Source: Opisthocomus hoazin
Taxonomy: Eukaryota; Chordata; Aves; Opisthocomiformes; Opisthocomidae
DNA length: 64,000 nucleotides
Reading direction: 5' to 3'
NCBI RefSeq assembly: GCF_030867145.1
Contig: NC_134428.1
Location: 25,824,320-25,888,319, forward strand
Shown: positions 46,901-58,900 of the stretch, one piece after another
How positions within the stretch are numbered: position 1 is the first letter of the stretch
Layout: each line of letters opens with the position of its first letter
Translations under genes and position numbers: made by a program
The notes under the pieces: generated by a model
What the model saw: only the letters and a program-made list of their open reading frames with translations
Told to the model about the DNA's origin: nothing
Database searches by the model: none

Positions 46901-49900
46901 ATTAGCGGTTAGGAAAGTGTTGCAGCTACAGGCAAACAGCTACATCTGCTTGTTCTTGGGCTGGAGTACTGTAAGCAGGCAAAATCAGACTTCCAGACCT
47001 TTTTTTCTCTACCACAGATAAACACATACCTGATGTTAACAAACAGGGTTTATTTTTTTTACTTTGACATTTTGTATTAAAGGTGCTTTTTAGCTTGTTT
47101 TCTACAAGCTAAAAAGCTTGTTTGTTAAAATGTGTGTTTTCACAAGGACCGAAGGTACGATGATTGGCAAGGTGCTGTAGTGACAGTCTGTGCGTACCAG
47201 TGTGTACTGGAACTGGAAAAGGAGGCGGAGGGAGAAAGATTGAGGTATTTCTTAATTTACACTTCTCAGTCCTACTGTTTATCTTAGACCATGTGATGGT
47301 ACTTTAAAACAAAGAAACTACTTTAGAAAATACGTGCTGTTTCCTGCAGATATTTCCTGCAGGGGTAACTCATAGCTAGAAAGCATTCAATTATTAAATT
47401 ACAGATTATGGAAAAAATCTCAGAAGATTACTGAATTTTAAGACACTCGGGTTTGTGTAAATTTTAATTTGTCCAGGATTTAAGCAGCGCAAAAGTTCAG
47501 GTACAGCTTCTAAATGGTTTGGGGTAGAAAACCAAAAGTAGAACTGTAGGCTGTTACAGGCTGGTTTTGCTGTTCACCGAATGCAGTAAGTTGTCAACTG
47601 CAGTTTTTAAGTTTTGAGGATGTTTTGGTGGCATCTGCCAGATAGGAAAAATTGGAGATAATACCCTGCTTATTCAGTATTTGTGTACTTAATCTCAGCA
47701 GTTTGTGGGTTGTGGAGATTCAGACAGGAATACTTCAGAACAGTGGCTCATACTAGAAATCACGAACACATCTTTCTGTCCAGGAGGAAGATTGTTAGTC
47801 AAGATAGTTTTTTATGTGATAGGATAAAATTCTGGATGACTAGAGATTAATCGTGATGTGCTGTTTGTGTATTGGCTCACTACAAGCTGTGTATTGTATC
47901 TAAACTAATACAAAAGAATTTTAATAAGTACAAGCTTTCTTTTTATGTCTGCTGCTGCTGTGCAAGTTAAGGTTTGTCTACCGTTTCACTCTGGCTTGTA
48001 GTCATAACCTGTATCTGTTTATCCACGCTGAATTCCGGCTGTTTGCCATCTGTGTACTTTGGTGGTGTTTTTAAAACTGATCATGTTATTGGGGTAATGT
48101 TTGTGTAATCAAGATTTTGTTTTGTTAGGGCAGCTTTTGATGCTGTTGATTGTCTTGTTCATATGCTCTCATTCATACTCACTTCAGAGTGAAGACAAGC
48201 CCTAACAAACTCTTAATTAGCCTTTTAATGTAAGGTAAATGTTGGTTTTTGAGGTACCAATGTGAGATTTGGAATCTTGGGTTTTGTTGGACAGTTGCTC
48301 AGGTGCTGCGGGGGTTTTTTCGCTGAGACATTAATAGGCAGTTCTGGGTTATGTTCAGCTGAATGAATGTCTTCCAGTTCTCCCAGGGATGCTGTGTGGT
48401 TCCCCTCTTCCAGACTGCGGAGCTGCCAGGCACTTCGAACCATTGCAGCCCTATTTCTACCTGCCACAGGTCTTTTTCCACTACTCCCTGTTCCAAATTG
48501 CTGTGCCAGCATCCTTGTTTCTCATGCTGTAATTCGGATGTGAAACTTAACTGATTGCTGTGAACTCTCTCAAGCTTCCATCATCCTGGATGCTGGAGGA
48601 GCAGTGGGTGATCCCTGCTCTGTGCTCTCCAGGCCATGTACTCTTGGAGGCAGGGTCTTTTGGCTAGATTCTTTTTCACTATAGGATGAATAATGATATT
48701 GATTAAAAATGAATTAAAAATACACCAGCTTTTTGCACATCAGTGTAAAACTCAGTAAACTGTCCATAGTAACTTGACTCTCAGGGTTTTGATTTGTTCC
48801 TTCCCACTTCCTATAGGTCATCAGGGCCATAAATTCAAATAAAGTAGTATTTCAAATTTGTTACTCTGATTTCAAAATGTGGAATTTTCTGCTTGTCATG
48901 TTGTTCTCAGGTTCCTTTTGAGAGGTTGAAGCACTGAAACAAGGTCTCTTTTTAAATCTGCATCAGCTGTACTTCAGTTCAGATTGGTCAGTCGTGCTTG
49001 CACACGATAAACCACACGGACCTTTTTTGCGGTTGTGCTGGAGCAGTAAGAACAGGCTCCGCCTGTGTGAGAGCACAGGATCCTTGCGTTCGCGAGCTGA
49101 GCTGCTGCCAAAAGCTGTGTGTGTTTTAGCCTCTAAGTAGGTGACAATTTTGACTGGCAGCTTCCTTTCAGCCTCACAGTTAACACATATTTCTTGGAAA
49201 CACAAGAGGCTTATAAATTAGTGTTACTTTTTTAAAGTAGCCAGGCCCTAAATGTTCTTGAAATAGCTTTTGAGAAAAATAAGTATTGATAATTGTAGCA
49301 TTTTGTGAGTATTAGCCCTGTCTGTTAACAGGAACAGGTACAATTTCAGGAAGGTATTCGGGCAAAGCCACTGCACCTTTCTCTAGTCAGATGTAAGGCA
49401 GGTACTGTAAAAACTCTGTAAGGATGAGCAGGAGCTGTAAAACTTTTTTCTCTTCTCTTTAGGTACATACATTTTTAATCTAATTAAGGGCAAAAAAGGG
49501 AACAACAGTAAGAAAAGTTGACTATTTTTTAAAAAAAAAGAATGTTTTAATGGGCAGAGAAGCATCATTTGCTACAGATAGAGCAATTGAGCGTACACTA
49601 GTATGATTTTTTCAGTTCAGGCAAATACTGAGTAAAAAAAACCTTGCTGACATAATGCACTTGTGTTCTGTTGCCAGCTGCATTACTGTTTTCCATGAGC
49701 TTGCCCTCCATAGTTTCCTCTTCTGGGGCACCTGTCTGACAAGATTTGGGTTTCACAGTTGGGGAGGGGAGGTCTCTGCAGTAAAGCTTCAGACATACAA
49801 GATGAAAACTGATATCACTTATTCTATAGCAAATACTCCATAATGAATGTATTTAACCATGAAAAGTTTCTAAGTTAATTAGGATGTATGTCGTCTTTAT

Positions 49901-52900
49901 TCCCAGACATAATCAGCAGTAGTTATTATATAAATGAAAATGAGAAGTATCAGTTCAGCAACGGTGTTTGTGCTCCTGCAGGAGCAGAACTTTAGATTGG
50001 TCTCGTGGTTTGTGTGTCCAGTTGTTGTATAAAAGAAACGATGTTAAATAACTTGTACTTCAGAAATCTGATAGAATGTCTTTTAGTGGGGTGGGTGCGT
50101 GTGTGTTTCTCTGGCTGTTGTCACATTGCAATTGGTTCTACTAGGTCAGCTTAACAGCCTGTTTAGATTTCTGCCTTTCAGAATGTCTTTGATTTTTAGA
50201 TAGTATTTTAGTTTTTAATGTGTATGTTTGTACAGAATACTTAGTATATGGTGATACGGAGTATTTTTTTTAAAAAAAGTTTCTCTGGAGAAAAGAACTG
50301 TACTTTCAGTGCTTCTTTGTGCTTTTTGTGAGAGTGCAACTTTGAATGCTGGCGAGAAGCGTTCTAGGCTGTGTGTGTGGTGGTGTTCTGAACAGCCGTA
50401 CTCGAAAGTTTTCTCTGTGATCTTCGGTGACTGTAGTGTTAAGCAAAATAATCCTTGGCTTAGTATCTTTATACACTATATTTCGTCCCCTCTTCTATTT
50501 AATGCAGTAGTAATACTAAATTTATAATAATTATCTTGGGCTTTCCTTCTTTTCTTTAGATCTGAACCACAGTGGTCTAGGATCGCACTATGACAATTCT
50601 CACTGGGGACCAGTCTCTTCAAATAGTGACTCCAGCACAAACTGGGATAAAGTTATTGTAGACGGCTCTGACAAAGAAGCATGGCCATCAATCACGGGCA
50701 GTGACCCAGAGCTGACATCAGAATGTATGGACACTGACTCTGCCTCTAGCTCTGGGTCGGAGAGAAACCTCGTTATAATGGCTTCAGGGAGCACAGGTGG
50801 TGAAAGTGATGGCATACGAAATGGCATTGGACATGGTTCTCAGAATAAGTTTGTGGTTGGTAGCAACAGCAATAATGTGGGCAATGGAAGTATTAATGGG
50901 CCGTGGGGTTTGTCCCACGGAACCATAATAAGCACATGTCAAGTTTCTGTGGATGCTCCTGACAGCAAATCTGAAAGTAGCAACAATAGAATGAATGCTT
51001 GGGGCACCATAAACTCTTCATCAAATGGAGGGTTAAATCCAAGCACTTTGAATTCAAATGGCAACCATGGTGCCTGGCCTGTATTGGAGAACAATGGACA
51101 TGCCCTGAAAGGGTCTGTAGGGAGTGGTAATCCTGGCACAAATATTCAGTGCAGTACCATAGGTCAGATATCGAATAGTCAGAGTATCAACTCTAAAGTG
51201 GGTGGTTCAGCCCATGGTTCCTGGGGAAGCCTTCAGGAAAATTGTGATTCTGAAGTAAATGGTACAAGGAAGGTTTCATTCAGTGGGCAACCTCAAAACC
51301 TTAACACTGAAATGAATGGACCAAATAACACTACTAACTTTATGACCTCTAGTTTACCAAACTCTGCTGGTTCAGTGCAGATTAACGAACTGCCTAATAA
51401 TACAGGGCATGGGGCCTGGCGTGTGAGCACAATGAATCATTCTCAGATTCAGGCCTCTCCAGTTGCAAACGGCACTTCCATTTCTCATCTTAGCAATGGT
51501 GAGGCGAAAAATGGTGGATCTTACGGTACTACGTGGGGTGCCTATGGTTCTAATTACTCTGGAGACAAATGTTCAGGCCCAAACAGCCAAGCTAATGGTG
51601 ACACTGTGAATGCAACTCTAATGCAGCCAGGCATTAGCGGGCCTGGCAGCACTAACTTTCAAATCAATGGGAATAAAGGAGGAGGGGTGTGGGAGGCAGG
51701 GACAGTCAACTCCCAGAATATGCCGTGGGGGAGCGGAAATGGTGCGAGTGCTGGCGGGAGTAGAAGAGGATGGGGCAACCCTGCACAAAACACTGGCACT
51801 AACATTTCGAACGGGGAGTGGAGTAAACTGCCTAGTAATCAGCATTCCAATGAGAGCGTGAATGGAAACAGCAGGAAGTTTACAAATGGATGGAAGTCTA
51901 CTGAGGAGGATGACCTTAACAGCCAGAGTTCTGCTGCTTCGCAGCTGACTGAGCAGAACAGCGCGTGGGCCAAAACAGGTACGGCGGACAGCGAAGGTAG
52001 TTCGGAGAGCACTGGATGCCATGAAGACAGAGTAACTACAGAAGGACAGAACCGAGAGAGAAGGAAAGTCGACCAGCATGCATTACTCCAAAGTATAGTG
52101 AACAGAACTGACTTAGATCCGCGTGTCCTTTCCAACTCTGGTTGGGGACAGACTCCAATCAAACAGAACACTGCCTGGGATACCGAAACGTCACCGAGGG
52201 GTGAAAGAAAAACTGACAATGGGACAGAGGCCTGGGGAGGCTCTGTGACACAGACTTCCAGCTCAGGGGGGTGTGTAGATAGACCTAGCCCTAATAATAA
52301 TGATACCTCATCTGTATCAGGGTGGGGAGATCCAAAGTCTGCTGCGAGGTGGGGAGACTCCAAAGGGTCAAACAGCCAAGGGGGGTGGGAGGAGGATTCT
52401 GCTGCTACAGTAATGGTCAAGAGCAATCAGTCGTGGGGAAGTGGCAAAGAGGAGAAGTCTTCTTGGAATGATGCACAGAAGATCAAACAGGGATGGGTAG
52501 AGGGACAGAAAGCCAGCCAGGGTTGGGCAGTTTCTGCGGGTGAGAGCTGGGGCGAAAATTCAAGAAGTAACCATTGGGGTGAGTCTAAGAAATCCAGTTC
52601 AGGAGGAAGTGACAGTGACAGATCAGGATCTGGTTGGAATGAGCCAGGTAAATCAAACTCTGTTACTTGGGGAGGTAACAATACAAACCCAAATAATTCG
52701 TCGGGATGGGATGAGCCTGCGAAGTCTAATCAGAACCAGGGCTGGGGAGACCCTCCTAAATCGAATCAGCCTCAAGTTTGGGGGGATTCATCGAAGCCAA
52801 TCAACTCTCCAGAATGGAACAAACAAGATGTTGGCTCCTGGGGAGCACCCCCTGCCACAAACAAACCCCCAGGGTCAGGCTGGCTGGGGGGCCCAATGCC

Positions 52901-55900
52901 GGCACCAGCAAAGGAGGAAGAGCCCACTGGCTGGGAGGAGCCATCCCCTGAATCGATACGCCGTAAAATGGAAATTGATGATGGAACTTCTGCTTGGGGG
53001 GATCCAAGCAAATACAACTACAAAAATGTGAATATGTGGAATAAAAATGTCCCAAACAGTAGCAGCAGTTCAGACCAGCAAGCACAGGTACATCAGCAGC
53101 TACTGTCTTCAAGTGCCATGTCTAGCAAGGAGAGCAGTTCGGGTTCTGGTAAGACTTGGTTTTATGCAAGTTTGTGTTTCCTGTTAATTGTAAAACAAGT
53201 CTTTTGTTCTTCATTTAACGGTATTTTAGTTTCAAAGTGGAAACGGGAAGGTGCCAACGAAGTGCCATTTTTATTTATTAAAAAAGCCCCAATGCTTATA
53301 GGCATTTGATATTTTTATAGAGATTGGAAGATCTGTTCTAGTTTTGAATAGCTTAAGTAATAAAGACTGGACAGCTCTGCTTGAATTCCGGGCTGTGGGA
53401 ACACAGAGAAAATATTTAAAATAGTACTTGAGGAACAGAAGTGTTCTTCCTTTGATTTTAAAATAGTTAAAGCTTAGCATTGCCAAAGAGCCCCCCCAAA
53501 AAAGCATTGAGCTGCTACAAGACAGAATGCTGGGCGATGGTTTTATCGGGATGCAAGGTCAGACTTTCTGATCCTGTAGTTTTGGAAGCAGCGAATAATG
53601 ATACTGGCAGATGAGTTTGTGTGGTGTTTGTGAAGTATTTTGTGCTCTGTCTCTTTTTCAAGTGTAAAGAGGAGTAGCTTAAATATAATAAGCATCTCTT
53701 AGAAACCGAATATTTTAGAAATTTCTATTATCAAAACGGTAATTCTTTACATATGAAATTTCTATTTTTGTGATTTTTTTTTTTAATGGAACAGGTTACA
53801 GTTGTAATAATTGCCTACATACAAAATGTAAATGTGTACTAATATGCTTTTTATTGTGTGTTATGGATCTAGGAAAGGCAAAACACTTGAGTCTCTTTAG
53901 ATAGCTTTTTAAATCCTGTTTAAAAACGTGCCAGTAACTCATACTGCTTTAAAAAGGTTGGGGAGAGCCTCCTACTCCAGCCACTACTGTAGATAATGGA
54001 ACTTCCGCGTGGGGTAAACCCATGGATACTGGTACTAGCTGGGGAGAACCCATCAGCGATGCAGCAGGCACCTCTGGCTGGGGAAACGCTTCTCTTGGTC
54101 AACAGGCTCCGAATAAACCTGGTGAGTGCTTTCTGCATCATCTTTGAATAAAACTGTTTGAGGATGGTGGGAATACCTCTACAGAAGCTTTACATTTGTG
54201 AGGACTTTTTTATCTTGAAGCAAACGTCAGGCTAACCTCTGTGTTAAGGGCAGTCAGTTGCTACTGAAGTGTTGAGATGTTGGATTTTTTTCACAACCAG
54301 GGCCTAAATCTATGCAAGATAGTTGGTGTGGAGATGATATGCCGTTGACAGGCAGTCGTCAGACCAGCTGGGAGGAAGAGGAGGATGTAGAGATTGGAAT
54401 GTGGAACAGCAGTTCTTCACAAGACGCGAACCCATCTTTAAATTGGCCACCATATATGAAAAAAATGCCCACAAAGGTAACGAGGAGGTTGAGTCGAGGT
54501 TTTTGTACTGTTGTAATTTCTAAAAGCTGAGTCAGAACAGATTGCTGCTCTGAGTGGAGTACTATTAAGCTTTGATCTTCATTCATACACTTTATGATGT
54601 AATTTAAACAGTAGGTGGTAAACATCTTCTGAGTATCACGGGAATTCCTTTCTGTTTTTAAGGGAATAATGAAAGGTGGAAATAAGCAAGATGAAACATG
54701 GATCAATCCATTCATTAAGCAATTCACAAATCTCAGTTTTTCAGTAAGTATTCTCCTTTACCTGGCTTTACTGCTGCCCTACAGTGCTAGTTATAATGCA
54801 CAAAGGTTCAAATGCTCCATTGACTAGTGTTCATTTTCATAGTATTTTTCTTTTTACTTCGCTTTGTCTCTCCTCTGTCACCCATCCCTTTTCTTTGCAT
54901 TGTCATTACAAAAAGACCTATTTATTGATGAAAAGTGTTCTTGTAAACACTACCCAGTAGTCTGATGTTTTATTTCGCATTACAGATGTATTTTGGTGAA
55001 GATGCCTGTTTTCAACTGGGTAACAACCAAAGGGAGAAAACGCTTTAAAATAGCATCTGATTTCTCTTGATTTTTTTTTTCTTGCAGGTTTGAGTTGAAA
55101 TAGTATATAGGAGTCTCTTTGTTTTAGCTTTTAAAAATATTACTATTAAATAATCATGGTGCATTTTATTACTTCAGAGAGAATCACCAGAAGAAACCAT
55201 ACAGAGCAATAAGATGGACATGTCTGGAGGTAAGAATATGAGAATCTAGCTGGGTTTTATTGCTTTCCTTTCCAGTCTTTCTTTTAGTTTATATAGCGAA
55301 ATACATGTTTCACTAAAGAAAAGGAATACCCTTGTGGAGAAAAAAATTTGTGCACGTGAGTAATGCTACACACCTGAATCACCTGGTTGCTGTAGCAGTA
55401 ACATCCATACATCAAGCTAAGCTTATATATGTATTAAGCTGATATGAGAGAATGTTTTCAGGGTGTGGTGGGTTTGTTTCTTCTAATACAAGTATCCAGA
55501 TTGCCTTCTGGATACCTCTGCTAAATAGAAACAGAAACACTCGCTCGTTGTGGTTCATTCTTGGAAACACATTTTCAGTTCTAAGAACGAAATTAATACT
55601 GAGCAATTATTTTAGAACCATTTAAATCTGAGTGTAAAATTACTTGTGAGCAGTTTTATTTTTATATGAATCCATTGACTGTTATGATCGCTCTAGCAAA
55701 TCAAAGGTAGTATAATTCTTTAATACATTGACAACAATAGAATATAACAATATAATATTTAATTAAAAGCAATTGTAGCATTGTAGTTTTTATTGTAGTT
55801 GCACTGTTTTCATTCAAGTTTAAAATACGGTATTTTCACTTTTGGGATCATAGTCTATTGTGTAAAGAAATTGTTCTTTGAATTTTAGATTTTAACATTA

Positions 55901-58900
55901 ACGGCAAGCCTCATATTTAACCTATTTTAGGGGTTTTTTTTATTTGAATTTAAAACATCTGCGTGGAAAGTAATTCTCTTACACTGCGTGCTCTCTCGTT
56001 TTAACGAGAAAACCAATAATAATATTTTTGTGAAGCCGAGCAAAACGTGTTGGTGCTTTGCTGATTCCAGGTTTTGTCCGTAGCCAGATTCGTAGTGTTT
56101 CCTTTCCCTTTTCAGTAAGGCCCGGAGAGTTTAAAGCTAGGCTGATGTTTTCGCTTGAGAGCAGCGTTAGTTCAGCTCTTCATAAGCATGGGCTGCTTTC
56201 TGGTGTATCTGGGATGCTGAAGGGTCCTCCAGCGTTGTGGTCGCACCTCTCGCCTTTCCCTAGGGTTATTGCAAGATAAGCGGATGGAGATAGATAAGCA
56301 TGGCCTCGGTGTCGGAGATTACAATCGTGTGGTTGGAAAAGGCCCTGGTTCTCGTCCTCAGATTTCCAAAGAGTCTTCCATGGATCGCGGTCCTTACTTT
56401 GATAAGGTTAGTAGGTGTCTTCCTGGTGGACACTTCTAAATTCCTTTGACTCTCATTCGAAGTAGTTATCTGTGTGCTCCTTAGCTTTCTGCATTTAGTG
56501 GAGGGGAAAGTTAGGACTTTCTTGTTAATCTGTAAGATGTATTTTGTTCTTTTTAACTTACTGATATATAATACTAAGCACTTTCTGTAGCCCATTTGCG
56601 GTGCAAATAACTAACCTGATCTCTCTTGTTTTCTGCCTGTCTCCTGCTGGTGCTGGACTGTCATGTGACTCTTCCCTTCTGTTCCTGGCAATGGTTTCTC
56701 CCTGCCGCTTGCTTGCTGGCTGGTTGTTGCGCATCGGTTTGTCTGTCCGATCAGGATGGCATTGTAGCAGACGAGTCCCAAAACATGCAGTTTATGTCCA
56801 GTCAAAACATGAAGCTTCCCCCTTCAAATAATGCACTACCTAACCAAGCCCTTGGCTCCCTAGCAGGGCTGGGTATGCAAAACTTGAATTCTGTTAGACA
56901 GGTAAGGCTGTGTGCATATCCTTGGCATGCTACTTGACAACGTTTAATACCTTTTGATGTGACACCCTAGCTACCTATGTCATTGATACGTGTTTAATTG
57001 AGATGTGTGGGGGTGGGAGAAGCAGCAGCAGAGGTTGATCATCACTAACTGTCCGTCCTTTCCCCAGAACGGCAATCCCAGTATGTTTGGTGTTGGTAAT
57101 ATAGCAGCACAGCCCAGGAGCATGCAGCAGCCTCCAGCACAACCTCTTAATTCATCTCAGCCTAATCCACGTGCTCAAGTGCCTCCTCCATTACTGTCCC
57201 CTCAGGTAATGGAGTACACAAAACATTCTGCATATAAACTACCAAAATGCTGCTTCGGAAAACTGGTTTTTGTTTATTGCTGTTGCTGATGCCTATTCTG
57301 TAAATATTTGGAAACATACTTGGCTTGATGAGTGTTTCAGAAATTAGGCAACTGTTGACCAAAAGTTATCGTATGCTACAGCTGGTGTAACTGATGGCAC
57401 ATTACTGTCAGTCACGCTTCATCCCGCTCCGTTCTGCAGGTTCCAGTATCATTACTGAAGTATGCACCAAACAACGGTGGCCTGAGCCCACTTTTTGGCC
57501 CACAACAGGTAGCCATGTTGAATCAACTGTCCCAGTTAAACCAGCTTTCTCAGATCTCCCAGTTACAGGTAAGCTAACAAAGCTAGTCGCTCTGTGTTCC
57601 GTTTGAAAGTCTACATAGAGACTTACGTCAACTGCAAACTGTTGTTAAAAAACCCACCACAAAACACTGTCTCCTAGCGGTTGTTGGCTCAGCAGCAAAA
57701 AGCGCAGAATCAAAGAAGCATGCCTTCTGGTGGTCGTCAGCAGCAGGAGCAGCAGGTAAATAAATACGTTTATTACTAACTTCTCAAACTATCTTTAAAA
57801 ACTGTTTTTCGTCCTGAGCTGCATTTCTTGTTCTAAACTGTATTAGTATGCAAGAGTGAGTGGGACTTTGAGAAGCTTTGGAGGAGTGACTTCGCTAATG
57901 CTGGGGTTTTGCTGTGCTGAGATGCACAGAGCACAAAGAGGCATTTCACCATCTTGCTTGAAACATGGAAAAGCTTTTGCCTATTTATATTGTAACTGCT
58001 CTGTTTTTTTAAGGGTCGATCTCTTAGTATGCAGCAACAGATGATGCAACAGTCCCGTCAGCTTGATCCAAACCTGTTAATGAAGCAGCAAACTCCACCC
58101 TCTCAACAGCAGTCACTCCATCAACCCACCATGAAATCTTTCCTTGAGAATGTCATACCCCACGCTACTCCTGAGCTACAAAAAGGGCCATCGCCAATAA
58201 ACGCGTTCAGCAGTTTCCCTATAGGTGGGTTTCTCCGTGCTTTCGTACAGCCAGTTAATGCTTGGGCGACACGCAGCCTGTCTTGTCACGTTGTCTGCCT
58301 GCTCAGAAAACAGTAGTGGGTGTAATCCTGTTAGCACTTACGATTTTAATGGAAGTAGTAATTTTTTGTGGGGCTTATCCAGTTATCTTTGTTCACCAAA
58401 GAACTTTTTGCGCAAGTGCACTCATTCCCTCTGTGTCTCTATTTCAGTGCAAAATGTTTTACATTCTTAAAGAATGTCTGTCTGCTTTTATTTCTCTTTT
58501 TATCCTCTGGGTCCCCAGGATAATACAAAGTCCTTTTGCAGTTAGGATTCCTGGAGCTAAAGGACTTTTGGAAGTAGAATCCAGACAAAGAATCCATTGA
58601 TGTGGTCTCGTTTCTTTGGATTTTGAAAATGTTTTCAGTGAATCTAGAATTGCATAGGTAGAACAAAATGTTGATTTCCCTTGTAGTGGTTTTGTCCAGG
58701 AAAGCAAGCTTTCAGCTCTGCATTGTTAAAGAACGGTTGTTTCATTTCAGGCAAAATGTCTGAACATTTATAAATACAAACATGTCCTGTTTCTTTCTCC
58801 CTACGTTTCCAGGCTTCTGTCCAATTTCTACTTCAGAAATTCCAGGCTTGTATATTTTCTCCTTACTTTAGGTCCCTTTTTAATGCTATCTCACACTTAT

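Larger units (their letters stand above)
45492..50559 (+). other. Intron 6 of TNRC6A (5.1 kb)
   Basis: Contains a CR1 LINE fragment (46,243-46,630), a GC-rich patch directly after it (to about 46,910) and a 13-bp-arm perfect hairpin (47,085-47,117). The rest is AT-rich with nothing recognised. Confidence 0.8.

Noticed and set aside
47085..47117. MicroRNA gene at the intron 6 hairpin
   Set aside because: The 13-bp stem is too short for a Drosha/Dicer substrate, and the flanks do not extend the pairing. It is kept only as an inverted repeat.
50893..53112. Minus-strand frames opposite exon 7 (up to 195 codons)
   Set aside because: Shadow frames of the strongly supported plus-strand TNRC6A exon.
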